A stretch of DNA of 64,000 nucleotides from Arthrobacter sp. ES3-54 (GTDB lineage: Bacteria; Actinomycetota; Actinomycetes; Actinomycetales; Micrococcaceae): positions 18,828 to 82,827 of the forward strand of contig NZ_JAQFIF010000015.1 in assembly GCF_029504395.1 (NCBI RefSeq), read 5' to 3'. The position numbers were made by a program, and so were the translations under genes. Below, piece after piece: positions 44,568 to 52,707 of this stretch; positions within the stretch are counted from its first letter, which is position 1; the number at the start of each line of letters is the position of its first letter. The notes beneath the pieces were generated by a model that saw only the letters and a list, made by a program, of their open reading frames with translations, made no database searches and was not told the DNA's origin.

Positions 44568-45830
44568 ATGACGACAGAGTCCACACTCCGCTTTGGAGCA
44601 CAAACGGATGAAGTGACGAGCCTGCTGAGGATCGTCAACCTGGTGCGAACGGGCGAGGCAACAACGCGCCCTGAAATCGGCAAGGTCACTGGGCTGGGCA
44701 GGGGTGTTGTCAGCCAGCGTGTGGACCAGGCCATTGAGATCGGTTTCCTCGGGGATGGAGAATTCGGCGCCTCCTCCGGGGGCCGCGCGCCCCGGACTCT
44801 GCGCTTCCGCGCGGAGCAGGGACGGATCGTGATATGCGCCCTCGGAGCCGCTCATATAAGGGTTGGCGTCACTGCGCTTGACGGCGACATCCTAGAACAC
44901 ACGCACCGCACCTGGGATATCGCCCAGGGACCGGAGAAGACCATTGACGCAGTGATGGCCCTCGTTGATGACGTGCTGAAAAAGAATCACGAAGTGCCCG
45001 TCTGGGGTGTGGTGGTGGGCCTCCCCGGCCCGGTTGACTTCGCCACGGGACAACCGGTGGCACCTCCGATCATGCCCGGGTGGAATGGATTCGATGTCCG
45101 CACGCCTTTCGAGGACCGCTTTAACGCACCGGTGTGGGTGGATAACGACGTCAACCTGCTTGCCCTTGGTGAGCGCGCCCGCCGTCGCGAATCCCTTGCG
45201 AACCTCATCTATTGCAAGATCGGTTCGGGAATCGGCGCCGGCCTGCTGTCCCAGGGCAGGATCCACCGCGGTGCCAACGGCGCGGCCGGCGATATCGGCC
45301 ATGTCCGGGTTTCCGACTCCCAGGCGCAATGCCGCTGCGGCAAGATCGGCTGTCTCGAAGCGGTGGCCAGCGGTTGGGCCCTGGTCAGGGACGCGGAACA
45401 GGCCGTCACGGAAGGCACCAACAGCTCCCTGGCTCCGCTGGTAAAAAAGGGGACACTGACCCTCGAGGAAATCACCCTCGCAGCCCAGGCCGGGGACCCG
45501 CTGGCCATCACACTGATTCAAAAGTCGGCCCGGGTAGCGGGTGAGACCATCTCAGCCCTGGTGAACATGTTCAACCCCGGAATCATCGTCATCGGCGGGG
45601 CCATGGGATCGGCCGGCGAGGTATTCCTGGCCGAAGTGCGCCAGCGGGTCTACGAACTGTCCCTGCCGCTCGCCACCCGCGACCTCACCATCACCTTGTC
45701 CGTAAACGACGAGCGCGAACCCCTGCGCGGAGGAGCTGAGCTGGCCCGCGAGCAGCTGTTCGATGTCACCTTCCCGCGCTGGTTTGCTGACGGCAGGCCC
45801 TCACCGGAACGGGCCGCTGTTCCCGCTTAG
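44568..45830 (+). CDS. ROK-family transcriptional regulator of the C-glycoside island
   Basis: A 420-residue repressor. The winged helix is TSLLRIVNLVRTGEATTRPEIGKVTGLGRGVVSQRVDQAIEIGFL. The ROK domain shows GVVVGLPGPVDF, WVDNDVNLLALGE, IGSGIGAGLL and a zinc motif (AQCRCGKIGCLEAVASG). I use the ATG at 44568 (MTTEST); a longer frame from 44463 would read across the promoter. It lies at the centre of the island, divergent from a Gfo/Idh gene and upstream of CGD genes, and probably senses a sugar product. Confidence 0.92.
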   Translation: MTTESTLRFGAQTDEVTSLLRIVNLVRTGEATTRPEIGKVTGLGRGVVSQRVDQAIEIGFLGDGEFGASSGGRAPRTLRFRAEQGRIVICALGAAHIRVGVTALDGDILEHTHRTWDIAQGPEKTIDAVMALVDDVLKKNHEVPVWGVVVGLPGPVDFATGQPVAPPIMPGWNGFDVRTPFEDRFNAPVWVDNDVNLLALGERARRRESLANLIYCKIGSGIGAGLLSQGRIHRGANGAAGDIGHVRVSDSQAQCRCGKIGCLEAVASGWALVRDAEQAVTEGTNSSLAPLVKKGTLTLEEITLAAQAGDPLAITLIQKSARVAGETISALVNMFNPGIIVIGGAMGSAGEVFLAEVRQRVYELSLPLATRDLTITLSVNDEREPLRGGAELAREQLFDVTFPRWFADGRPSPERAAVPA

Positions 45831-45839
45831 AGTCCACTG

Positions 45840-45868
45840 CGTGGCCTGCGCATAGCCGCTCAGGCCAC
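45840..45868. terminator. convergent hairpin terminator
   Basis: CGTGGCCTG at 45840-45848 pairs with CAGGCCACG at 45860-45868 (9 bp, 11-base loop). It begins 10 bases after the ROK stop and covers the stop codon of the convergent CGD beta gene, so it can serve both. Confidence 0.6.
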
Positions 45869-46276
45869 GTCGCGGGAGACGCTGGGCACCGGTGCCCGGT
45901 CAAGCTCCAGCCGGGCCTCCAGATGGAACGGCAGGGCTAGCGGCGAACCGGGATGCGCCTGGAGGTAGGGCACCAGAAGCTGGAAGTCGACGGCGACGGC
46001 GTGCGTCCCGCGGGAAAGCTCGCGCCGGCCGGCCAAGACCAGCCTGTCCTGCACGAACCACCACCCGGACTCCGCCTGCAACGTACCCGCCCGCACACAC
46101 CGGGCCCCCAGCACCACCGCCAACTCCCCTGCCGCCACCGGAACGCCATCGACCTCAACTGCGAGCTCAGCCACGCTGGAAAGGGGCATTGAGCGGATCC
46201 ATGGCAGGCCGAGCCGGAGTTCAAAGCCTCCCGGCGTGGCCGTCAGTGCATCTTCGCGCAAAGCGGTTTGCAACAT
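45860..46276 (-). CDS. C-glycoside deglycosidase beta subunit-like protein (CGDB/DUF6379), divergent pair
   Basis: A 138-residue protein of the family that forms the small subunit of C-glycoside deglycosidases (CarB/DgpB). The family pattern is visible: ALREDALTATPGGFELRLGLPWIRSMPLSSVAELAVEVDG, then FQLLVPYLQAHP. The WIRSMPLSSV segment corresponds to WYRSLWLSSV in the other copies. AAAGGA precedes the ATG by about 7 bases. It is divergent from the TIM-barrel gene at 46344, with only 67 bases between, so subunits of one enzyme would be made from a shared control region. It is the most diverged of the five beta domains. Confidence 0.78.
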   Translation of the reverse strand: MLQTALREDALTATPGGFELRLGLPWIRSMPLSSVAELAVEVDGVPVAAGELAVVLGARCVRAGTLQAESGWWFVQDRLVLAGRRELSRGTHAVAVDFQLLVPYLQAHPGSPLALPFHLEARLELDRAPVPSVSRDVA

Positions 46277-46299
46277 AGCTTCATCCTTTATCCTAAAAG

Positions 46300-46315
46300 T
46301 GACATAAGTTTGTCA
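46300..46315. promoter_or_regulatory. palindromic operator candidate between divergent CGD genes
   Basis: TGACA-TAAGTT-TGTCA is a perfect inverted repeat centred between the divergent starts. It includes CATAAGT at 46303-46309. A related CATAAAT follows at 46323-46329. The site is well placed to control both genes. Confidence 0.55.
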
Positions 46316-46343
46316 TTAACAAGCATAAATGGGAAGGCAACAC

Positions 46344-47381
46344 ATGGCCCCCGCACTTCCTGACAACTGGACCCTCTGCGCCAGCTCCTTCAACTGGACT
46401 CCGGAGATCACGGCAGCGCGGCGGACTGCCCTGGACGTTGTGAGTGGCATCGCGGATTCCGTGACGAAGACAATAGAGCTCGAACCTGGGCTGCTGTGGC
46501 GGTCCTTCCCCGCTCCCCAAGACGCCGAGGTAGACGAACTGCGGGATTCGCTGGCGGCAAGAGGGGGACGCGTCAGCATCGTTGGCGCCAGCCTCGACGA
46601 CTTCATGTCACCAACCGACCGCCGCTCGTTGCAGGAGCGCTTGGACTTCCTGGTCCCCCAACTCAGCGCCGCCAGCCGAGTGGGTGCCCGCGGGATCCGG
46701 TTACCGATCGGACAGGCGGGCACGGAACTGCTCACGCTGCTGCAGCCGCTGCTGCATGAATTCGATCTGGTGCTGTACGAAGAAATCCAAGGGCAGCAGA
46801 CTCCAAACAACCCTTCGGTGGCACCAGCCCTGGATGCGATAGCCAGGCTGGCAGATGACCACGTGCGGGTACTCGTTGACATCAGCATGCTCATGCCGGC
46901 CCTTCCCGTCACCTACCTTCATGAGTTGCGGCAGGGCGGCGTTCCTTCCGACCTTCTGGCGCGCCTGGAGAATGACTGGCGCGATCCCGCCACCCTCGAT
47001 GCCGTCACCGCCCTGCTCCGCGCAGGGAAGGTTCCGCCGCGCATCCACACCCTCTTTATGAACCTGCTCATCCGCTTCGGCCGCAGTGACGCCGCAGACC
47101 TGCAGGGCATCCTCCCCCTGGTGGGCGCCTTCCATCTGAAGTTCTGGGACCTGGACGACGACGGCGGCCGGGTTTCGCAGCCGCTGCATGACCTCGGCAG
47201 CCTGCTCGGCAGGAGTGGTTTCAACGGCACGCTGACTAGCGAGTGGGGCGGCCACGAGTGGCTGCAGGACGACCCAACGGAGATGACGCGGAGTCACCTG
47301 GCCCTGGCGGGGGCAGCCCTCGCAGAGCCAGCATTGGTCGAGCCGGCACCAGCGGCCCGGGCTGCCCGGGCTGGCCTCTGA
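46344..47381 (+). CDS. TIM-barrel sugar isomerase/epimerase-like, CGD alpha subunit candidate (divergent pair)
   Basis: A 345-residue xylose-isomerase-like barrel. Metal ligands can be placed as Glu in LVLYEEIQGQQT, Asp in VRVLVDISML, His in GAFHLKFWDLDDDG, and Glu in LTSEWGGHEW, the same order as in CarC/DgpA alpha subunits. The HLKFWD and SEWGGHEW motifs parallel HVHAKFYD and SEWEGHAF of the other copies. I choose the ATG at 46344, since GGAAGG lies 6 bases upstream, rather than 46329. The C-terminal 25 residues are an Ala/Glu/Pro-rich tail not seen in the others. Pairing with the divergent beta-like gene is inferred. It is the most distant alpha candidate and could be a plain isomerase. 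Confidence 0.72.
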   Translation: MAPALPDNWTLCASSFNWTPEITAARRTALDVVSGIADSVTKTIELEPGLLWRSFPAPQDAEVDELRDSLAARGGRVSIVGASLDDFMSPTDRRSLQERLDFLVPQLSAASRVGARGIRLPIGQAGTELLTLLQPLLHEFDLVLYEEIQGQQTPNNPSVAPALDAIARLADDHVRVLVDISMLMPALPVTYLHELRQGGVPSDLLARLENDWRDPATLDAVTALLRAGKVPPRIHTLFMNLLIRFGRSDAADLQGILPLVGAFHLKFWDLDDDGGRVSQPLHDLGSLLGRSGFNGTLTSEWGGHEWLQDDPTEMTRSHLALAGAALAEPALVEPAPAARAARAGL

Positions 47382-47408
47382 CCGGATACAAGAAGCTCAT
47401 GGCACAGG

Positions 47409-47437
47409 AAAGGCCGGCCCCGCGGGGCCGGCCTTTC
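47409..47437. terminator. bidirectional terminator between convergent genes
   Basis: AAAGGCCGGCCCCG pairs with CGGGGCCGGCCTTT (14 bp, near-zero loop), flanked by A-runs and T-runs. It lies 28 bases after the 46344-47381 gene and 11 bases past the stop of the gene at 47449, so it ends both transcripts, including the long minus-strand C-glycoside operon. Confidence 0.92.
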
Positions 47438-47448
47438 TTGTATGCGAA

Positions 47449-48453
47449 TTACTTCGTGCTGAAAGCGGCGTCGAAAGCTGCTGCCGAGGGTTCATAGCCG
47501 GAGAGCCTGCGCACGAACGTAAGCGCCTCGGGGGCGCCATCCAGCCGGTCCATTCCGGCGTCCTCCCACTCCACGGACAGCGGCCCGCGGTAGTCGATGG
47601 CGTTCAGCATCCGGAACGCATCCTCCCACGGCACGTCGCCGTGGCCGGTGGCGATGAAGTCCCAGCCGCGGCGCGGATCAGCCCAGGGCAAATGGGAGGA
47701 GAGCCGGCCGTTGCGCCCGTTGGACAGGCGCTTCTTCGTGTCCTTGCAGTGCACATGGTAGATCCGGTCCTTGAAGTCCCACAGGAACCCCACAGGGTCG
47801 ATGTCCTGCCACACCATGTGACTCGGGTCCCAGTTCAGGCCAAAGGCCGCGCGGTGCCCGATCGCCTCGAGGGCGCGCTGCGTTGTCCAGTAGTCGTAGG
47901 CGATCTCTGACGGGTGCACCTCGTGGGCGAACCGGACGCCGCACTCGTCGAAGACGTCCAGGATGGGGTTCCACCGGTCGGCAAAATCCTGGTAGCCGGC
48001 GTCGACCATCTTTTCGGAGGCGGGCGGGAACATCGCCACGTACTTCCAGATGGACGATCCCGTAAAGCCGGTCACCGTCTTCACGCCGAGCTTGGCGGCG
48101 AGCCGCGCAGTGTTCTTCAGCTCCTCGACGGCACGACGGCGGACCCCTTCAGGATCGCCGTCGCCCCACACAACGTCCGGCAGGATGCCGCGGTGCCGTT
48201 CATCGATGGGGTCGTCGCAGACGGCCTGGCCCTTGAGGTGGTTGGAAATCGTCCAAACTTTGAGGCCATGGCGTTCCAAGATGTCCAGTTTTCCCTGCAC
48301 ATAGGCGTCATCGTCCCAGCGCCAGGGGTCCAGATGGTCCCCCCAGCACGCGATTTCCAGCCCGTCATAGCCCCACTCGCCAGCGAGCCGGGCCACTTCC
48401 TCGAACGGCAGGTCGGCCCACTGGCCCGTGAACAAGGTGATCGGTCGTGCCAT
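47449..48453 (-). CDS. sugar phosphate isomerase/epimerase-family protein
   Basis: A 334-residue TIM barrel of the IolE/AP-endonuclease-2 family: ITLFTGQWADLPFEEVARLAGEWGYDGLEIACWGDHLDPW at the N-terminus, ALEAIGHRAAFGLNWDPSHMVWQ with the metal Asp, IYHVHCKDTKK with the metal His, and GPLSVEWEDAGMD with the terminal Glu. It is not closely similar to the CGD alpha proteins. It is the last gene of the long operon, directly after the Gfo/Idh dehydrogenase, a pairing typical of inositol and keto-sugar pathways. A likely job is isomerising the sugar product. Confidence 0.88.
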   Translation of the reverse strand: MARPITLFTGQWADLPFEEVARLAGEWGYDGLEIACWGDHLDPWRWDDDAYVQGKLDILERHGLKVWTISNHLKGQAVCDDPIDERHRGILPDVVWGDGDPEGVRRRAVEELKNTARLAAKLGVKTVTGFTGSSIWKYVAMFPPASEKMVDAGYQDFADRWNPILDVFDECGVRFAHEVHPSEIAYDYWTTQRALEAIGHRAAFGLNWDPSHMVWQDIDPVGFLWDFKDRIYHVHCKDTKKRLSNGRNGRLSSHLPWADPRRGWDFIATGHGDVPWEDAFRMLNAIDYRGPLSVEWEDAGMDRLDGAPEALTFVRRLSGYEPSAAAFDAAFSTK

Positions 48454-48465
48454 CTACTTCCCCTC

Positions 48466-49653
48466 CTACACGGCCTGCACGGGGACGCCGGAAGCGACGC
48501 GTGTCCAGGCGGAATCATTCTCGGAACTGCGCTCGACGGCGTCGAGCACCCGCTGCACCCTCAGCCCGTCAGCGAACGACGAATGCGGGACGGTGCCGCC
48601 CACGATGCCCTCCACTAGGTCCTTGACCTGGTGGGAGAACCCGTGCTCGTAACCGAGCATGTGGCCTGCCGGCCACCACGCCGAAACGTAGGGATGCTCA
48701 GCTTCCGTGACCAGGATCTTCCGGAAGCCCTGGCGGTCCGCAGGTGCCGTACGGTCGTAGAACTGAACGCTGTTGAGGTCCTCCAAATCGAATGCCAGGG
48801 CCCCCTTGTCCCCGGAAACCTCGATCTCCAATGCGTTCTTGCGACCGGTGGCAAAGCGTGAGGCCTCGAACGACGCCAGCGCCCCGGATTCGAAGCGGCC
48901 CGTGAAGATGGCGATATCGTCCACGGTCACCTGGCCCTTGCCGACACCGGCAGTGCCGGAAAGACCCGCACCTGAATCCAGGAGCGGCCGCTCCTTCACG
49001 ATGGTGTCGATAACGCCGGACACCTTCGCCAGTTTCAGCCCGGTGACGAACTGGGCCAGGTCGATGGCGTGGGCGCCAATGTCCCCCAGCGCCCCAGAGC
49101 CAGCGTGTTCCTTCTGCAGACGCCAGGCCAGCGGCATCTCCGGGTCCACGAGCCAGTCCTGCCGGTAGGATGCGCGCACGTGGTTGATCGTGCCGACGGC
49201 GCCTTCGGCGATGAGGTTGCGGAGGAACGTGACGGCCGGAACGCGGCGGTACGTGAAGCCGACCATTGCGCGGATGCCCCGGGTCGCGGCCCGCTCCGCA
49301 GCCTCGGCCATCGCTTCCGCTTCCGCTTCCGTGTTGGCCAGCGGTTTTTCGCACAAAACGTGCTTCCCGGCTTCGAGCGCGGCGATCGCGATTTCGGCGT
49401 GGGAGTCGCCGGGAGTGACGATATCGACGACGTCGATATCGTCCCGGGCGATCACCTCCCGCCAGTCTGTGGCGGACTCTGCCCAGCCCCACTTGTCCGC
49501 AGCGGCAGCGACCGCTTCAGCGTTGCGGCCCACAACCACCGCCATTTCCGGCTCAGCAGGCAGGTCGAACACCCGCGGCGCCGTCCGCCAGCCCTGGGAG
49601 TGGGCAGCACCCATGAAGCCATAGCCGATCATGGCCACGCGCAAGGTTTTCAT
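48466..49653 (-). CDS. Gfo/Idh/MocA-family oxidoreductase (C-glycoside operon)
   Basis: A 395-residue NAD(P)-dependent dehydrogenase. RVAMIGYGFMGAAHSQGW is the dinucleotide site, HVLCEKPLANTEAEAEAMAEAA the EKP motif, and GALGDIGAHAIDLAQFVTG the conserved GDIGxHxxD segment. It overlaps the beta-subunit gene upstream by 4 bases. The likely substrate is the 3-keto-glucose formed by the oxidase and deglycosidase; relatives interconvert glucosides and 3-keto-glucosides. Confidence 0.92.
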   Translation of the reverse strand: MKTLRVAMIGYGFMGAAHSQGWRTAPRVFDLPAEPEMAVVVGRNAEAVAAAADKWGWAESATDWREVIARDDIDVVDIVTPGDSHAEIAIAALEAGKHVLCEKPLANTEAEAEAMAEAAERAATRGIRAMVGFTYRRVPAVTFLRNLIAEGAVGTINHVRASYRQDWLVDPEMPLAWRLQKEHAGSGALGDIGAHAIDLAQFVTGLKLAKVSGVIDTIVKERPLLDSGAGLSGTAGVGKGQVTVDDIAIFTGRFESGALASFEASRFATGRKNALEIEVSGDKGALAFDLEDLNSVQFYDRTAPADRQGFRKILVTEAEHPYVSAWWPAGHMLGYEHGFSHQVKDLVEGIVGGTVPHSSFADGLRVQRVLDAVERSSENDSAWTRVASGVPVQAV

Positions 49654-50048
49654 GCGAGCACCACCTTTCGTTCAACGGCAACGCGGTTGCCCACGTAACG
49701 CATCGGCGCGATCTGCATATACAGCAGGCGCAAGGTGAGGATGACTTCGACGTCGATCTCCTCGCCGGTATCGGGGACGCGGTCCAGCGGGATGATCACG
49801 TCAGGCTTGTCTGCGACGAACCACAGGGTTTCCCATTGCTCCGGGAGTTCAGCTATGGAGTAGGACTTTTCCTGCAGTTCGAAGCGGAGGGACTCTTTGG
49901 GAATCTCCACGCCGTTGACGGTTGCGACGACGTCGTCAACGGCGGACAGCCAGAGGCTGCGGTACCAGGGCAGCTGCACCGACACGGCAATCCCCTCGGG
50001 GTGCCTGCGGACGTCGGTGTCCTGGAACAGGGAATTGTGAGTTGCCAT
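49650..50048 (-). CDS. C-glycoside deglycosidase beta subunit (CGDB/DUF6379)
   Basis: A 132-residue beta-sandwich subunit. Family landmarks are LFQDTDVRRHPEGIAVSVQLPWYRSLWLSAVDDVVATVNG, the ETLWFVADKP strand and LTLRLLYMQIAP. It begins 8 bases after the alpha gene at 50057-51121 and overlaps the dehydrogenase by 4 bases, so alpha and beta are co-translated. In known CGD enzymes the beta subunit completes the alpha-subunit active site. Its sequence is close to the N-terminal domain of the fusion at 59602-61080 (PWYRSLWLSxV and LRLxYMQIAP in both). Confidence 0.88.
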   Translation of the reverse strand: MATHNSLFQDTDVRRHPEGIAVSVQLPWYRSLWLSAVDDVVATVNGVEIPKESLRFELQEKSYSIAELPEQWETLWFVADKPDVIIPLDRVPDTGEEIDVEVILTLRLLYMQIAPMRYVGNRVAVERKVVLA

Positions 50049-50056
50049 GGCTTTCC

Positions 50057-51121
50057 TTACTTAACAGTCTCGACCAGGGTCGCGTGGGAGTCGGGTGCAT
50101 TTGGATCAACGGCATCTTCGATGGCCTGCCGCATCAGCGTGTGCTGCTTCTTGACGAGGTCGATCGGATCGGATTCGCCCAGGTCGGCGAACGCGTGGCC
50201 CTCCCACTCGCTGGACAGGTAGCCCTGGTAGCCGCCCTGGACGAACTGGCGCACAATGCGGGGAATGTCCATCGCGGGTTCGTTGCCGTGTTCGTCGATG
50301 TCGTAGAACTTTGCGTGGACATGGAAGATCTGCGGCATGATATCCAGCCACTCCTCCGGCGGAACCAGTCCATGCATGTTGAAGGCCAGCCGGGTGAACG
50401 GGCCCAGGCGGGCTGGATCAAAGTTGTTGGCACTTAGGTAGTCCTCGAACTCCTGGTTGCGCTCATGCATGGGCGACGGTTTGCGCCAGATCTCCTGCAT
50501 GACGGCGAAGTGCTCCTCCGGCAGCCCCATTTGCGTCAACGTGCGGAAGAGGGTCGGGGAAAGGCTGTGCATCGTCGAACTGAAGTCTGCGGTGAAACCG
50601 AGCCGGTCGCTTCCCAGTTCCTCGTACATCTCGCGGATCTGCAGGATCTTGGGATCGTTCGGGCCCTGCGGCGCGTGAATTTCGTAGCCGAGCTTCTGAT
50701 CGTACTTCTCGGCCAGGGGAAGCAGCCGGCGGAGCAATTCCTTGCCCGCGGACCGGATCACCACGCGGTGGAAACCAAGCTTGTTAGCCGTGTGCAGCTG
50801 CGCGGCGAAGAAGTCGTACTCTTCATCGGGTGTCATGTCCCGGTCCTTGCGGCGGCCCATGTCCAGGTTGGTGCCAACTGCGCTGGGGGTCAGGCCGTAG
50901 CGGTCCATGCTGTCGCGCCACAGGCGGACGAAGTCATCGTCGACGTCGGGGTAGGTGCGCAGCATCTGCGCGATGTTGAACTCAACCCCCGGGCCGAGGC
51001 CTTCATCTGCAACAGCTTTGATCAGCGTCTCAGGGGTGTAGAGTCCGGCGGCGAACTCGGAGGTGAGCGAATAGAGGGTAATGCCAAGCTCGATGCCCGA
51101 GCCTGCGATGCCTTCTGACAT
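50057..51121 (-). CDS. C-glycoside deglycosidase alpha subunit (CarC/DgpA type)
   Basis: A 354-residue TIM barrel. The start IELGITLYSLTSEFAAGLYTPETLI and the block NLDMGRRKDRDMTPDEEYDFFAAQL are shared with the fusion at 59602. Metal ligands: Glu in LGYEIHAPQGP, Asp in FTADFSSTMHS, His in FHVHAKFYDID, Glu in LSSEWEGHAF. In this family the subunit performs beta-elimination of the C-glycosidic bond of a 3-keto-C-glycoside with a Mn/Mg-type metal. GAAGGA is 10 bases upstream of the ATG. It pairs with the beta gene 8 bases downstream. Confidence 0.88.
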   Translation of the reverse strand: MSEGIAGSGIELGITLYSLTSEFAAGLYTPETLIKAVADEGLGPGVEFNIAQMLRTYPDVDDDFVRLWRDSMDRYGLTPSAVGTNLDMGRRKDRDMTPDEEYDFFAAQLHTANKLGFHRVVIRSAGKELLRRLLPLAEKYDQKLGYEIHAPQGPNDPKILQIREMYEELGSDRLGFTADFSSTMHSLSPTLFRTLTQMGLPEEHFAVMQEIWRKPSPMHERNQEFEDYLSANNFDPARLGPFTRLAFNMHGLVPPEEWLDIMPQIFHVHAKFYDIDEHGNEPAMDIPRIVRQFVQGGYQGYLSSEWEGHAFADLGESDPIDLVKKQHTLMRQAIEDAVDPNAPDSHATLVETVK

Positions 51122-51141
51122 ATTTTCTGGTTCCTTCGTTG

Positions 51142-52245
51142 TCAGCCGCGGACGGGCTGGGCGAGATGGCTATTGAGGATGCGGCGCGCTTCCGACGCGT
51201 CAGTGACCATGGCCGAACCGGCGTTGGCCGCGGCAGAGCGCTGGACGGCCTGCTCGCCGCGGATGATGTCGAACGGGTCCTGCCATTTGTTCCAGTGCCA
51301 GCCTTCGTATTCGCTGGAGATTGCGCCGGAGTAGCCGTTCTCGACCAGTTGCCGGACAAGGCCCCGGACCGGCACCGAGGGCTCTTCGCCGGTCTCGTCG
51401 ATGCCGAAGAACTTGCCGTGCACGTGGCGGACCCAAGGCATGATCTCCAGCCAGGTGTCCAGCGGTGCAGGACCGAAAAGTCCTGTTCCGTTGATGGCGA
51501 AGTCAATGCCAAGATCGGGCCGGCCGTTGCGGGCCGCCAGGCCGATGAAGGCACCGAAGCGTTCACCGTGAACCTTTTGCGTGTTTGGCGGTCCGTCGAC
51601 GTAGAAACCATTCCACAGGTCAACCACCTGTCCGAGAAGTTCCTCCGAAGCTCCACGCCGGCGGTAGGCCTCCAGCAGGGAGGGCGCAAAGCCGGTGACG
51701 GTGGCACCCCAGTCGGCGGTGAAGCCGAGCAGGGGGGAATTGAGTTTCTCGTAGCGGTCGCGCAGGGCCAGGACACGTTCGTGGGCGCCGTGCTGGTCAG
51801 CGTGGACTTCGAGGGCCAGGGTGACGCCGTACTTCTCGGCCACGGGCAGCAGGCTTTCCATGGCGTCCGGCGTCAGAGAGATCTGCACCCGGGCGATCGG
51901 GAAGCCGAGCCTGGCGGCTACTTCGATCTGCTTGCGCATGTATTCGACAAGCTCGTCATGGTTCATGAGCCGGTCGCGGCGGATACCGGTATCAACGTTG
52001 ACTGCGAGGGAGGTGGGGACCAGGTCAACCTCGGCGACAAGATCACGGAACTGGCCAACGAAGTTGTCGTCGATCCGGTCCGGGAAGCCGCGCAGGCTGG
52101 AGAATCCGATGACTTCAAGCCCTGGGCCAAAGCCTTCGGCCGCCACCTTGCGGATCAGGCCATCGAGATCGTACTGCCGGGAGTGGAAGGCCCGGGTGAA
52201 GCTGTAAAGGGTGACGCCCTGGATCGGCGTGCCGAGGCTGGTCAT
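51142..52245 (-). CDS. C-glycoside deglycosidase alpha subunit, second type
   Basis: A 367-residue TIM barrel related to the 50057 protein but clearly distinct: IQGVTLYSFTRAFHSRQYDLDGLI start, ALEVHADQHG (metal Glu), FTADWGATVTG (Asp), VRHVHGKFFGIDETGEEP (His), AISSEYEGWHWN (Glu). The start at 52245 overlaps the beta gene stop (ATGA). A longer reading to 52419 runs through that gene and is rejected. Its difference from the neighbouring alpha protein suggests a separate substrate, for example a different aglycone or attachment position. Confidence 0.87.
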   Translation of the reverse strand: MTSLGTPIQGVTLYSFTRAFHSRQYDLDGLIRKVAAEGFGPGLEVIGFSSLRGFPDRIDDNFVGQFRDLVAEVDLVPTSLAVNVDTGIRRDRLMNHDELVEYMRKQIEVAARLGFPIARVQISLTPDAMESLLPVAEKYGVTLALEVHADQHGAHERVLALRDRYEKLNSPLLGFTADWGATVTGFAPSLLEAYRRRGASEELLGQVVDLWNGFYVDGPPNTQKVHGERFGAFIGLAARNGRPDLGIDFAINGTGLFGPAPLDTWLEIMPWVRHVHGKFFGIDETGEEPSVPVRGLVRQLVENGYSGAISSEYEGWHWNKWQDPFDIIRGEQAVQRSAAANAGSAMVTDASEARRILNSHLAQPVRG

Positions 52246-52637
52246 CGCTGTGCCACCTTCATGGTCTTGGTGTCGTGCTCTTCGATGTGCAGCACGCCGT
52301 GGTCGGTGATGATGTAGGGGATGTAGAGCTTCAGGTCCACCCTGACCTCGTGCTCGGTCTGGCTGTCCGGGACGGGAAGGTCGCCCGAAAGGACTGCCGA
52401 GTCCAGCGGGAACCACCATTCACCGGTCTCGTCCACGAGTTCCTCGAAGCTGAAAGTGCGGTTGTTCATGGTCCAGCGCAGTGAGCCCTCGGGGGCTGCG
52501 ACGCCGTCCACTGTCAATGCAGCTCCAGCGATGCACGAGCCCGGAAGGGCGCGGTACCAGGGGATGCGGACTTCGACGGCGGTTCGGCCGTCCTGGGTGG
52601 TGAGTGTTCCCTGCTCGATCATGCGGTCGGCGATCAT
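52242..52637 (-). CDS. C-glycoside deglycosidase beta subunit, second type
   Basis: A 131-residue CGDB-type protein: MIEQGTLTTQDGRTAVEVRIPWYRALPGSCIAGAALTVDG, then GEWWFPLDSAVL and VDLKLYIPYII. The ATG at 52637 follows AAGGAGG by 5 bases, and a longer frame to 52700 is unlikely. It is coupled to the alpha gene at 51142-52245 by a 4-base overlap, so the two encode one enzyme. It lies 70 bases downstream of the glycoside 3-oxidase gene, matching the oxidase-beta-alpha order reported for C-glycoside catabolic clusters. Confidence 0.88.
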   Translation of the reverse strand: MIADRMIEQGTLTTQDGRTAVEVRIPWYRALPGSCIAGAALTVDGVAAPEGSLRWTMNNRTFSFEELVDETGEWWFPLDSAVLSGDLPVPDSQTEHEVRVDLKLYIPYIITDHGVLHIEEHDTKTMKVAQR

Positions 52638-52707
52638 CGAGACCTCCTTGTCTGCGGCATGCCTTGCCGGTGATGGGCGGAAGTGACGCCATGCGGACAC
52701 TTCGTCA

